Assembly (NCBI GenBank): GCA_003427395.1
Contig: BFEA01000001.1
Coordinates: forward strand, 3,871 to 41,373
Length of the DNA stretch: 37,503 nt
Source: Chara braunii
Taxonomy: Eukaryota > Streptophyta > Charophyceae > Charales > Characeae
Direction of reading: 5' to 3'
Position 1 is the first letter of the stretch; every line of letters starts with the position of its first letter. Positions 28,143 to 37,503 of the stretch are shown piece by piece. A model generated the notes under the pieces. It saw only the letters and a program-made list of their open reading frames with translations, searched no databases and was not told the origin of the DNA. Position numbers and translations under genes: made by a program.

Positions 28143-28586
28143 TAGAGTTAAATTTCTGCAAGCATTCATGCAAAGAAAAATAAATAATAATAAAAAAATA
28201 GGCAACCTTTTTTCCCTTTGCTGCGGTCGTGAACCAAACGGGACCGTTATAATGATTTTTTTTTTTTTTTTCTTTTGGCCACCCAAACTCTAAATCACAC
28301 GACTGGTGCTATTAGGTAGGACGTTTCTAGATTTAGTACTCCAATAACCTCATGCCGTTGCAGCCGTGGAAAAAGTGAAGTATCGCCAGTTACCGTCGTC
28401 ATTTATGGATGTCGCAACCGTTCAGACTTAGATTTATAAAGTTTTAGTCTCTCTGTCATTCGTACGATCAGAATAACTTTTAGGCAGACACGTCATTTTC
28501 TCAGCAAGTCCCTCAATTCAACAAAAAACGTCAGACAGTGTCCGACGTTTAAAATCCCTGGCAAATACCCTTGTCAGACAACGAAC
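28143..28586. other. unassigned region
   Basis: No gene recognised. A T-run lies at 28256-28271. Confidence 0.4.
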
Positions 28587-29413
28587 TTGGGAAGAGTTGG
28601 AGACTTCTCTGGGGTTAAGATTTTCCGAAAATGGAGTAGAGGGCCAACATCATGGAAACCTTGTGCAGCTAGTCAGGTCGCGTCAACGCAAGGAGTACTA
28701 AGTGGTATACATAGACAAATGGGGATACTGAAAGAAAGGTTGACTCGACTAGAAGAGGTCAGGAAGGGCAAACGAAAGGTTTTAGAGGGTGCCTCAAGTG
28801 AGCCAGCTGGTCAGGGTGAAGGAGAGGCAAGAGATGATGGTCGAGAGTCACTCCTCCTCATGAGAACCCCGAGAAGGCGGACTAGTGCTCAAGGGGGGAA
28901 CCAAAGGAAAAAAGGTGATTGGGGTAAAGGAGGAATATGAACCTCTCAAGCTGACAAAGGCTCGGCGGAAAGCGAGGAACGTGGCCCAGGGAGGTCAAGG
29001 TACCGGAAAGGGGCACTGTTCGAAGCAAGTAGAGGCCACCTTGCAAGATTTGGGAGACAAAGCAACACCAAAGGGGCCTCCGTCAACACAACAACCATTA
29101 TATGGGCATTGGACGTCATGCAATCAAATAAGTCTGTGGTCGATGCATAGCCCATATGTGTCATGGGCACAAGGCAGTTATTTAGGCCTACAAATGAGCA
29201 TGATGCCGCCTAGGCCTCCAGCAGCCCAAACTCAATCTACTCAACCTATGAGACCGTTGCAGCCGCCGACACAGTAAGTATCACAAGGCAGTGTGGCCGT
29301 TGGAGGAGGTCGAAGACAGGAGGCTGGAAGGGGCCGCGGGAATGGCGGACGTGATAATAAAGGACGTGGTGTTGGCAGAGGAGGTACTGGAGGACGTGAT
29401 GGACTTCAGTGAA
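28587..29413 (+). pseudogene. hydrophilic gag-like ORF with RG-rich tail, broken
   Basis: An open frame from 28587 encodes MGILKERLTRLEEVRKGKRK and an acidic linker. Near 28880 the coding appearance moves to another frame (EEYEPLKLTKARRKARNVAQ), which runs through a Pro/Gln-rich stretch (MMPPRPPAAQTQSTQP) to a TAA at 29275. In the same frame beyond that stop it encodes AGRGRGNGGRDNKGRGVGRG, an RG-rich nucleic-acid-binding-like tail, ending at about 29413. A short coiled-coil-like helix, basic region and RG tail are typical of retroelement gag or ORF1 proteins. No capsid, zinc knuckle or pol is seen, so assignment to gag is inference. The stop fits CAA-to-TAA decay. Confidence 0.4.
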
Positions 29414-31454
29414 ACCATAAGTGGAATGCAGGGAAAAAAGGAGCATGATGTTGGTAGTTGTTATGGTGATCAGGGAAAGCAGAGTGGTCAAAAGTGAGAA
29501 AAAGACGGATAAGATGGCTAAAGAGTGTGAAGAGTGATGAAGGGGTCAAGGTTAAAAAGAGCATAGTGGTGTGAGGAGGTGATTAGCCCTAACCCTTAGG
29601 CTTAGAAAGTTTTCAGCCAGAGGTTGACCTTAGATCGCTCGGGTTGTTTTAATAAGTTCGGTTGTATATATGTGGATATGGGAGTTAAGATAGCAGGCTA
29701 ACCGATTGTGTGATCCCAACTTCGTGTTTTAGTCGGCAGGATTTTGACTGTATACCGAATGAGTTGGAAGATGTGTATACATGCTTTTAGTGCGTTGAGT
29801 ATATATGTTACGGTTATAAGAGGTCTCCTGTTAGATTGGATAAGCACCTCAGAAGCTCCTGAGACTGCTAAAGGGTAGGATGGTTAGAGGGTGATCAAAA
29901 TATGAGAATGAGCCTTGCACGTGTATGGGTTGCCGAACGTAAAAGACAAATGAGGGTATAGTTTGGAATATAGACCTAAGTGCAATGAGAGATCACGTGA
30001 AGGTGTGATCTTATCAGGAACACTGTTTTAACTTTGATAGTGGAACTTGTCCCTTTTTGATATGTACTTTCCTTTAGGAATATCACCCTAAGATTCGAGA
30101 CGAGATGATTATATTTGAGGGATGAGTTTCTTTCTTAGCTATATCACCTCGAGAAGAGAGGGGGTACTTGCCCATATGTATGTATAAATAAGATACATTA
30201 AATTAGGTGGGTTTTAAGTTACGTTTTGAGGATTCTATGACCTCGAGGATTAGTGTGGAAAATTCTCTTTTTCTGCGTTGCACTGAGATATGAGAGGGGA
30301 ATATGCACAACATTCTGACTTGAGGCCGTTTTGAACTTCGATCGATTAAGGCATGGTGAATCTTGTGTTACTTTTTTGGATATTTGGATATGTCTTGAAT
30401 TATTGGATTCCTCTGAACTGAGAGGTGTGATTACACCCTGATTAAGACTGCTTCAACTTAGCTCTGGCCAAGGAGACCATGATATTGGTGTGATGCTAGT
30501 GTCATTTTGAGTTGAGATTGTTCAACTCTAAGTGTATATTTGAAATTCAAGGTCATCATTGTTCGCTTTTGAGTTGGAATATTACACCCCTGAGTATATA
30601 TTGACTTGAGATTTTACCTTAGACTACTACTTGTATATGACGATCACAATCACTCTCACATGTGTGGTTTTATCCTGATGTATGATGACTTTGTGCGAGA
30701 GATGTATGAGAAACATCTCATGTGATGTGTAATTTGTGAAAATGAATGGATGTGAATTGTCTACTCTTCGGTATACTCGTGCGGTCTGCACACGGGCAGA
30801 TGATAGGATCAAGTATAAGGAGAGGAAGTGCAGTCTGTTTTTGTGAAGGATGTGAGAATCCGAAGGGATTTATGAGTCTTTAAGACTCGAATGTTTGTCA
30901 TGTCAAATGTTTAGTATTGAGTTGTGATGAAGACTCATAAGTTGGTCTATCGGTATTGAGTTGTTTTATGGTTGAGATACCTTCAAGTGGGAAGGTAATT
31001 CTGTTTTATTTGGAAACTCATCTTCAAGAAAAAAATGTTTTAAAAAGGTCGTGTGGAAGGTCATCCTAGAAAGAGAGGGATGATTGAGAGACCTAATGAG
31101 TGAGACCTCCTTCGACTGAAAGGTGGTTAAAATATTTAATGGCATGGAAAACTAATTTTAAATGATAAAGCCTAATGAGAAGGACCAAGTTTTTGTTTGA
31201 CCATTGGTGGAGATCGAGCTATCGCAAAAACCTTCTTGCCATAATCAAGTTGAGAGGTCACGACATTGTGAATCTGGCGGTGATTCTGTTTTGTGAATGT
31301 GGAGAGGATATCGTGCCCTCTATGTTGTCCCACATAGAACTTGTAAATGTTTTTTTTGTGTGACAGACCTCTGCGTAGTCCAACAGCAGACCTGTATTGT
31401 TGCGACACACCGTCCAGTCGCTTGTATCATTCTTAAGACATTTGCAGGAATACC
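29414..31454. other. unassigned AT-rich region
   Basis: About 2 kb without a recognisable gene. GAGTTGAGAT/GAGTTGGAAT-like words recur at 30500-30610 and several stretches are T/G-rich, but I found no defined repeat. It lies between the gag-like ORF and the second copy of the long repeat, so it may be retroelement interior. Confidence 0.4.
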
Positions 31455-32300
31455 AAGCTAACGGTAAAGTTTAACATCATGAGGGCACAACCCCTAATGT
31501 TGGTTGCTGATCGACGTAACCTGAACAGCAGACCCGCGTCTTACCAAGGGAGTAAAAGACTTAAAAGGTGTGACCACCTAGGAGGGTTTTACTCCCGCGG
31601 GATGTTGTCGGAATAAGAGTAGAGTTAATTGAGTCTTTTTGGTAGTCCTGATTGGATGCGTATCAGGCGAAGACCTATCGTTGCATAACCAGCGAGGTCA
31701 CTACCGCTAAAATAACAACACGATGGGCCGTAGATCTGGCTCGATCGCCCAGACGATGGTGAACCAAGATGGAAACTTGGTCTTCCTGTACTAGACTGCA
31801 GGAAGAGTCTAAGATAAGATGTATTAATATATATACTTGATTGTGAGAATTATTGGAGGGAAGCACGATTTGTCTTCAAAGGTCTCGGTTAAGGGTCTGC
31901 ATCCCTAATTATGGTCCTGCTTGCAGGGTAGAGACTAAATGGGACACTTAACGAGAAGTCAGTGTTTGTTTAGGACAAAGGGGAAAGGACGGTTGAGAGG
32001 GTCATTGTAACCTATGTTGTAGTACGTATGCCTAGTACAGCGGCGTCCTAGTGGCAGGACAATGGAGACCCAGGTTAGACTCTTGGCAGCATATAGTTCT
32101 TTTGGCATGGATTGATGGAGGTTTCGAACAAAAGTCTGTCGGCTAATCGGATTTGTTCTTTTCTCGTCATCATTTTGAATTATGGATGAACTATTAGTTT
32201 TTTATTCTGCGGAGCGTCGGGAACTTCGCTTAATATGGTCTGGTAAATTGTCGGTGCGAATACCCTTACAAGGGTATCCGCCCTGGGTTTTGCAAGTGAC
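31455..32300 (+). repeat. long diverged repeat, copy 2
   Basis: Colinear with 18781-19580. The blocks are 31455-31535 (AACATCATGAGGGCACAACC), 31676-31930 (GTTGCATAACCAGCGAGGTC, CAACACGATGGGCCGTAG) and 32020-32300 (CTTACAAGGGTATCCGCC). Block spacing matches copy 1 to within about 10-50 bp. The copies are strongly diverged and 12.7 kb apart. Confidence 0.7.
32038..32090 (+). repeat. tRNA-like sequence inside the long repeat
   Basis: GGCGTCCTAGTGGCAGGACA (A box/D arm-like, 32042-32061) is followed by CAGGTTAGACTCTTGGCAG (B box-like). Homologous DNA follows in both repeat copies, so the 3' third of the repeat may be a tRNA-derived SINE. Confidence 0.45.
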
Positions 32301-32398
32301 AAAAAATAAGTTTGGTTTAAAGTTTAATTATACCGCGCGAGGAGCGGTTGTGTTTGTGGTTTACATTGAAAGGATGGTCAATTAGAGTAAAGAACTGT

Positions 32399-32729
32399 CA
32401 TTTCGTTAAAATGAACATCTTTTATTTTTTGAACGAAATTGAAACTAAGTTCTTGGTCTGAAAACTTGTCAAAATTTGTTGTTCCTTAGGGTCCGGCGTT
32501 TGTAAGACGCTGGACCCCTGGCTGTACATGGACCTAGCTTTGGACCAGGTACCTCCAGGCAGTCCTGCCTGGAGGTGCCTGGTCTCAAGCTAGGTCCATG
32601 TACAACCAGGGGGTCCAGCGTTTGTAAAACGTTGGACTCTCGGGAACAACAAATTTTAACGAGTTTTCGGCCAAAAAACTTAGTTTCAATTTCGTTCAAA
32701 AAATCAACAATGTTCATTTTGACGAAATG
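32399..32729. mobile_element. 331-bp foldback palindrome
   Basis: Left arm CATTTCGTTAAAATGAACAT and right arm ATGTTCATTTTGACGAAATG are the outer ends of an inverted repeat that extends to the centre at about 32564. Near-matching pairs persist throughout (GAACGAAATTGAAACTAAG, GGGTCC-GCGTTTGTAA, CATGGACCTAGCTT, ACCTCCAGGCAG). Each arm also contains its own GGGTCC/GGACCC hairpin (32492-32520 and about 32612-32640). There is no obvious target duplication beyond a dinucleotide GT on each side. A foldback or snap-back MITE is likely. Confidence 0.88.
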
Positions 32730-33011
32730 GTCGCTAGAGAGTGTGTGGGCGCGCAGACTTAAGGCGCACGTGATCCTTTTGCTTATTGATAATTGTGAAA
32801 ACCTGCGTAGTTGTTGGCCAAGTTTTTATTTTTCTGATTGAACTAAGGATTAAATAATATATTCCTTTGGTAGAAGTGCTTGAGCGCGACGTGTGCGTAC
32901 GTACGGAGGACGATATCAACAAAAGTGCGGTTTTGGAACACTTCAGTAGGTGTGCGGGTCGCACAATACTCGTTAGTATAGGTGTCCGCTAGTACTAGGC
33001 TCAACTTTGGG

Positions 33012-33072
33012 CCTAACACTATTGGTTACGGTATCGGACTTCCGACCGAGAGACTCAGGGATCGAGGCCAGC
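33012..33072 (+). repeat. tRNA-like sequence
   Basis: ATTGGTTACGGTATCGGACT (A box-like) and CAGGGATCGAGGCC (B box-like, 33056-33069) flank a TCGG/CCGA anticodon-arm-like hairpin. The acceptor stem does not close. Confidence 0.45.
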
Positions 33073-33880
33073 AGCAGCAGTGCAGGAGTATCGAAGCGAC
33101 AAGGAGGAGCATGGGGGTAGAGGGCTCGGCGGGGCTATCCCTCTTGGCTTTGCCGTCAACATCGTCGGAATGGTGCTAGCGGTTTCGTTTCCCTCGTTCA
33201 TCATACTCTAACGATTAAAAGGTTTTAAATATTTTATTATTTTATTGTTGTATTATTATAATTTTCATGCTCCGGCGTCCCTTTGTCTTGGACGGGACGC
33301 CAGATTTAGTGGTCGCCACGACAGTCGAGCACCTTGAGTACACACCTCTTTAGTAGGTCGTTTGGATTCCTGCGTGTTCGGGACGAAAGTGAAATTCCTC
33401 TACCCCGCCCGACTTGAAATAAGGACTGGGGAGTTAACATGCATATAAGTCAATGGGTGAATTGGTCCACGAGGCCGAGGAAACTTCAGTGGCAGGGCGT
33501 CACTATGAGTGTACCACACGCCACTCACAAATCTGTCGGGAGAGTCTGAGTGTGAGTTTGTTGTTGGGGGCCCGAAAAGGTGGTGAACCGTATCTGGGTG
33601 GGGCGGGCCCGGACCGCTATGGAAAAGGCATGTTGTTGTGCGATATGAATCGTTCGACAGACTTTAGGTCTTTTCAGCCTTGTTGTTCTGTTCTTTTCTC
33701 TGCCAAACTAGAGACGGGTAGACCCGTAGGTGCTTCTTTTTTTCGTAAGTCCTAACGATGAGTCCTCCTAGTCTAAGTCTTGGTCTACATGTAGGTATGC
33801 CGGTCTTGATACCTTGGCCGTGAAATTTTTGCTGCTTGGACGAGTTCGATGTTGATATGAGGGAAGGAGAAAAGGTTGAC
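33073..33880. other. unassigned region
   Basis: No recognisable gene. ATT-rich DNA lies at 33230-33270. The 100-codon frame at 33453-33755 has no known domain. Confidence 0.4.
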
Positions 33881-33883
33881 GGA

Positions 33884-34190
33884 GACCCTAATTTTCAGAC
33901 CACTTGCCATACCATTTATATGAAAACTAAAGGGTCATTTTAATCAAACTTGCCACCAATTTGTAGAGTGGAGACCATACTAAGTAACTGCAAAAAAGTC
34001 TAAAAGAAAAAAAAAAAAAAACATATAAAACAGCAAGGCAAAAGTGCATTTTCATGAAATTTCACCAACATCTCAATTTGTAGAGTGGACACAAAATTTG
34101 GCACACACCAACGTTGAACCAAAACAAAAACAGACAAAAAGAAAAAAAATAAAAAAACATAAAATTTAACCCCGAAACCCTAATTTCAGT
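33884..34190. repeat. A-rich repeat with two internal direct units
   Basis: CAATTTGTAGAGTGGA occurs at about 33957 and 34075 (period about 118 bp), within units that both contain a CATTTT block and a long A-run. ACCCTAATTTTCAG at the left and ACCCTAATTTCAG at the right bracket the segment as direct repeats. The two-unit layout recalls the hAT-like element bodies, but the sequence is different. Confidence 0.6.
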
Positions 34191-34736
34191 TTCGGACTCG
34201 TTACCAAGGGCCTGCAAATGGGGATCCCAGTTAACCATTTGTGGTTGATATTAGATTAAGTGGTGGGTTAGTAAATTAGGTGTTAGTAGGAGAATAGGTT
34301 GTGCAGTGGTGGCAGCGCGCGTAGATATGACGGGGGTCGAGGGGGTGGTTCCCACTCAATTATCAGAAGAATCAAGTGAAAGAGGTTGATGAACAGGGGT
34401 TGTTGGTCGTCCCGAGTTCAATGGAAAGGTCAGTTTTAGACCCGAAACTATAAAGAGAAAGTTAGTACGGAGATGTGATGCGCTGAGAGGTCGGTGAAAG
34501 GAGGTATAGGGGGAGTAGATCTTCGTTTACTTCGTCGGGCTTTAAAAGGATCGGACAGGGAAAGTGACTAAGTGGGGGTTCTGAGCCGAGGCGGGATGAA
34601 TGGCGGGGTCGGATTCGACAACGAGGCCATAGTATCGCCGACATAGACAAAAGGGGTTGCGTGTTGGGAGAGAGGTTCAAAAGGGGGATGAATTTTCCCC
34701 GCCTCAAGTAGAAGATTCATTCCGATTGTGCTAATT
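34191..34736. other. unassigned region
   Basis: No recognisable gene, RNA or defined repeat. Confidence 0.4.
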
Positions 34737-34931
34737 CTATAGACGGACGTAGCGGCCCTGCCATGAGTCTTTTCTGGTCGATATCATAACGTTGTTCGCA
34801 TAAATCTCCATTTGATGGCTGGATGTATGCGACCGACAATCTTTGTGAAGCTCCGCTTCGTTCTTAGTGGTCTGATCAGTTAGTTTCTCCCGGGCTTTGA
34901 GTGCACCCAGCCAACTAAGAGGGTCAGGCAC
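34737..34931 (-). CDS. small open frame, unknown
   Basis: Sixty-four codons on the minus strand (MPDPLSWLGALKAREKLTDQ, ending DSWQGRYVRL). The translation is not low-complexity and the frame stays open upstream of the ATG for some codons. No domain, signal peptide or partner gene is recognised. It may be an exon, a retroelement fragment or chance. Confidence 0.15.
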   Translation of the reverse strand: MPDPLSWLGALKAREKLTDQTTKNEAELHKDCRSHTSSHQMEIYANNVMISTRKDSWQGRYVRL

Positions 34932-34939
34932 ACCTATGA

Positions 34940-36400
34940 TACAGTGTTAAGGTAAGTAGCAGAGTACGGGTATGTGGGTGGGTAAGACGAAGAAAACAAA
35001 GGAGTGAGGTGTAGTTGGGGGAGTCGCAGGTAAATGAACGACATAGCAAAACGGAGAAGAGGAGGCAATACGTACTTGATCCTGGTTGAAAGTCTGTATG
35101 CGGGGCATTGGCGAGCGGTCCGCCTAATGATGCACAAAGTGTTGCGTTCAGCCCACCGTTACTACTGCTGAAGGCCTGGGGGACTGAGCGCCAAAAATGG
35201 GAGGAACTATTATTGAGAACTGGCTATCCGGTCGAACAGAAAGTTGAGTTACGGTGATGAATTGCAATGTGTCTGACCCGGATGTTGGCGGACGGTTCAT
35301 TCCTGTTTTTGTTTATCTTGACGTTCGGAGCAGCGAGGAGCAGGCTTACTATTAACTGATGTGTTGTTTGTCTTGAAACATTAAAATAACAGAAGGCAAG
35401 CAGCAGGGATTGAAGTCTTGCCTGCTGGTCGAGGCGACCAGAGGCGGGTCGTGAGAATGTTGACCTACCTGTTAGTTGGTACGCTGCTCTTTTTATTACA
35501 TGGAATAGTGAAGGGGGGGGGGCAAAGGATTGTGGAGTTACCTGTTGACCGGTTCGTTGAGGATCCCGTCAAGCGAGTACGGCAGGCTAGCCACTCGAGC
35601 TCAAGCTGGAGGTTGTCTACAGGGTAATGGACCGTGTCTGCAGGTCCTCCACCGCCAGCCTCAGCATCCGTCTGCTATGTGCGCTTCCTGGTTGTCAATC
35701 ACAACCGTTTTCCTTGTATCATCAGGAACCAGAGGAGTGAAGGTGACGAGAAAGAGAGAGAGAGAAGCAGGATTGAAAACTTACCTGTTCGTCGGTGTGT
35801 TGCTCATCTTAGCAAGCGGAATGATGGGGAGCAGATCGCGGAGGTTGTAGGCCTGTCTACTGGCCAAAATGCCTCTCGACTTGCGCAAGAATAGGGCAGC
35901 CGCGAAGGGCAAAACGTATCTATGACCAAGTATACCTTGAGTCACGAGTTACGGACGAATTGAGCTTGTTGAAGGGGGGTTATTGCTACAAAATGGGAGG
36001 ACCGCCATAGGGTCAAAGGTAGGCAGTTGGACTTTAGTTTGACCAAGCTGCCGTGCAAGTTGGCCATCATTGCGGGGCCCTCAGGCGCATTAAGGCAACA
36101 AGGCCCTCTCCTGCGAGTTGAGTCTGTCCCTCTCTGGTATCTCGAGAGTCTGGAACCCCTCCTTCTCCCCTTTTTAATCTCAGTCTAATCCTGTTCGGAG
36201 AGGAAGGCGGCATGCGGGATTGCAACCCGTAGGACCACATCAAGACTTTGTGGGGAGTCTGCCCACTGCTGGAACTCAGGAGGAGTTCTGAAGACAGGGA
36301 ATTGAGAGGTAAACATTCATCTTCCCTCAATAAACGTAGTTATAAACCCTATCTGTACTTGTTTCTCCTTGTTTATTCTGAGGGAAGATCGGACGAAGGA
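34940..36400. other. unassigned region with weak internal repetition
   Basis: Three phrases of similar form (TTGACCTACCTGTTAGTTGG about 35460, GAGTTACCTGTTGACCGG about 35536, AACTTACCTGTTCGTCGG about 35779) suggest a decayed repeat. An (AG)-rich stretch lies at 35751-35766 and a G-run at 35513-35522. No gene recognised. Confidence 0.4.
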
Positions 36401-36404
36401 CTGA

Positions 36405-36795
36405 ACAGGTTCCCATAAGATTGGGAGGTCTGGTCTGGAGCCACGCACATGCTTGAACCAGAAGGGTAAATTTATCTATATCTTATATTTTATTTTATGA
36501 ACAGGCTAGTCAGACATGTTTCCATAAGATTGGATGGTATGATTATACCTTATCACCAACTGAAGAGAGTAGCAATTAAGAGTAAACTTATGGTAAGAAG
36601 TGGCAGACTGAACTTTGACCTGAGTAGAACGGTTCAATCATATAACTTAGATACTTTAAAAAGTTCAGGGCGACTAGATTAATCAGCCTAGTTAAATACC
36701 CAAAGAAGAAAAAATTTGTAGTGCCCTGTGTTTGTGTATATCCAGTGGCTGATCTAGACAGTTTTCCATAAAGATTGGATGATCTAGCTTTACAC
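36405..36795. repeat. dispersed TTCCATAAGATTGGATG motif, three copies
   Basis: GGTTCCCATAAGATTGGGAG (about 36409), TTTCCATAAGATTGGATGG (about 36519) and TTTTCCATAAAGATTGGATG (about 36762). The spacings are about 110 and 243 bp, consistent with a decayed tandem unit of roughly 110-120 bp with one copy lost. Confidence 0.7.
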
Positions 36796-36995
36796 CTTAT
36801 GTAAGCTAGGTATAAGGAACAAATCATTGAAAAATTTTGAACTATTGTTTGCCAAGGTTGATTTGGGGCTGATGAGTGTACTTACTATTGTGGTTTGACC
36901 TTGTATGTGGCTGAGTGAGATCACTACTTAGTCTGAGTTTCAGTTTGACGGGTAGTTACTTTAGTTGCTCGCGACGTACTAAAGCTATATGAGGT

Positions 36996-37075
36996 AGTTT
37001 CAACTTCTGCATTTTCTGAGCTAACTTTTTTTAACTTAGGTCAATTCTTGCATTTGCTGAGATCATTTGTTATAC
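36996..37075. repeat. short tandem repeat, about 42-bp unit
   Basis: CTGCATTTTCTGAGCTAACTT and CTTGCATTTGCTGAGATCATT, each followed by an ACTTRGGT-like word. Two diverged copies. Confidence 0.45.
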
Positions 37076-37164
37076 TTGGTTTTGTATAAATCTTGGTAAG
37101 CTACTTTCTCTACGGGAAGCACTGTCGAAATCTCTACAAATCCAAAGAGTTAGTCAAATCCTAG

Positions 37165-37503
37165 GTAGCATGGGTTATCTAGCTGGATAATCTGGTCGGA
37201 TTATCTGGCCGGATGATCGGGGGGTAGGATCATCCGAAAATCCAGATGGTTAAAAAAAAGGCAAAAAAAAAAAAAAAAAGTGATATTGCGCATGCAAAAT
37301 ACAATAGAACAACGTTCATATTTCATGAAAAGCTTGATAGGGCCTGGAAGGGTTCAAAGGGTATAAAATAGGGAATAAAGGGGTTTAGAGGGGGGATTCT
37401 TAATTCATTCTATAATTTTTTATCTAATTATTATTTTCTTGTTCTATTTTATTTTTTATCTTCATATCTGTTGAGTAATCAAAGATGGCCTCAAGCCAAA
37501 AAA
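37165..37503. mobile_element. GGAT/ATCC palindromic cluster with A-run, possible element end
   Basis: GGTTATCTAGCTGGATAATC, GGATTATCTGGCCGGATGATC and GATCATCCGAAAATCC form overlapping inverted copies of a GGATNATC word (37169-37250). A-runs follow at 37250-37279. This is the same order (palindromic cluster, then A-run, then body) as in the hAT-like elements, with a third motif vocabulary. The right end would lie outside the window. Confidence 0.35.

Noticed and set aside
5222-32300. one giant retroelement spanning all gag and pol fragments
   Set aside because: The 5222-11978 element has its own duplicated target site. The second pol is a different lineage, so at least two independent elements are required.

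Overview
This window reads as a transposon-dominated stretch of a large eukaryotic nuclear genome. No intact host protein gene could be supported. A streptophyte (land plant or charophyte alga) is favoured by three things: a primer-binding site matching the plant initiator-Met tRNA type, chromodomain-type Ty3/gypsy pol remnants, and TTTAGGG-like motifs. A charophyte such as Chara is a plausible guess, but that is inference. Nearly every long coding remnant is retroelement-derived and broken. Many in-frame stops look like C-to-T or G-to-A changes, as expected of old methylated transposons.

Layout. 1-5.2 kb: an AG microsatellite, small tandem duplications, a modular dispersed repeat, a palindrome and a tRNA-like sequence bounded by inverted repeats. 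5222-11978: a complete but internally deleted Ty3/gypsy element. It has about 304-bp LTRs, a perfect 5-bp target duplication (CCTGC), a PBS, a gag N-terminal remnant fused to the integrase C-terminus and a damaged chromodomain. Its long 3' untranslated region carries nested insertions and an 85-N gap. 12.16-14.20 kb: a second, unrelated Ty3/gypsy pol fragment (RNase H to integrase). 14.29-16.57 kb: two related non-autonomous hAT-like DNA elements, each with a perfect 8-bp target duplication. The first lies in AT-rich DNA just after pol, the second inside a gag-like gene (15324-18213) that ends in a zinc knuckle. About 240 bp separated that pol stop from the gag start before insertion.

18.8-32.3 kb: two diverged colinear copies of a roughly 0.8-kb repeat bracket a region holding tRNA-like sequences, three copies of an (ATT)n-tailed retroposon, and purine and GACA-rich low-complexity DNA. 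The same interval holds a striking array of about a dozen hairpin-forming units (25.42-26.25 kb) and a gag-like ORF with an RG-rich tail (28.6-29.4 kb). 32.4-37.5 kb: a 331-bp foldback palindrome, further short repeats, and at the right edge a palindromic GGAT-type cluster beside a poly-A run that resembles the ends of the hAT-like elements.

The signals most worth following are: (1) the hAT-like family whose bodies are conserved while the GC-rich palindromic ends differ; (2) the hairpin array with alternating 57/68-bp spacing; (3) the pol-then-gag order around 14.2-15.3 kb; (4) the three-copy CCCC-GGGG/TGCTGCCGAAA motif in the leader of the LTR element. All alignments were made by eye, so divergences are approximate.
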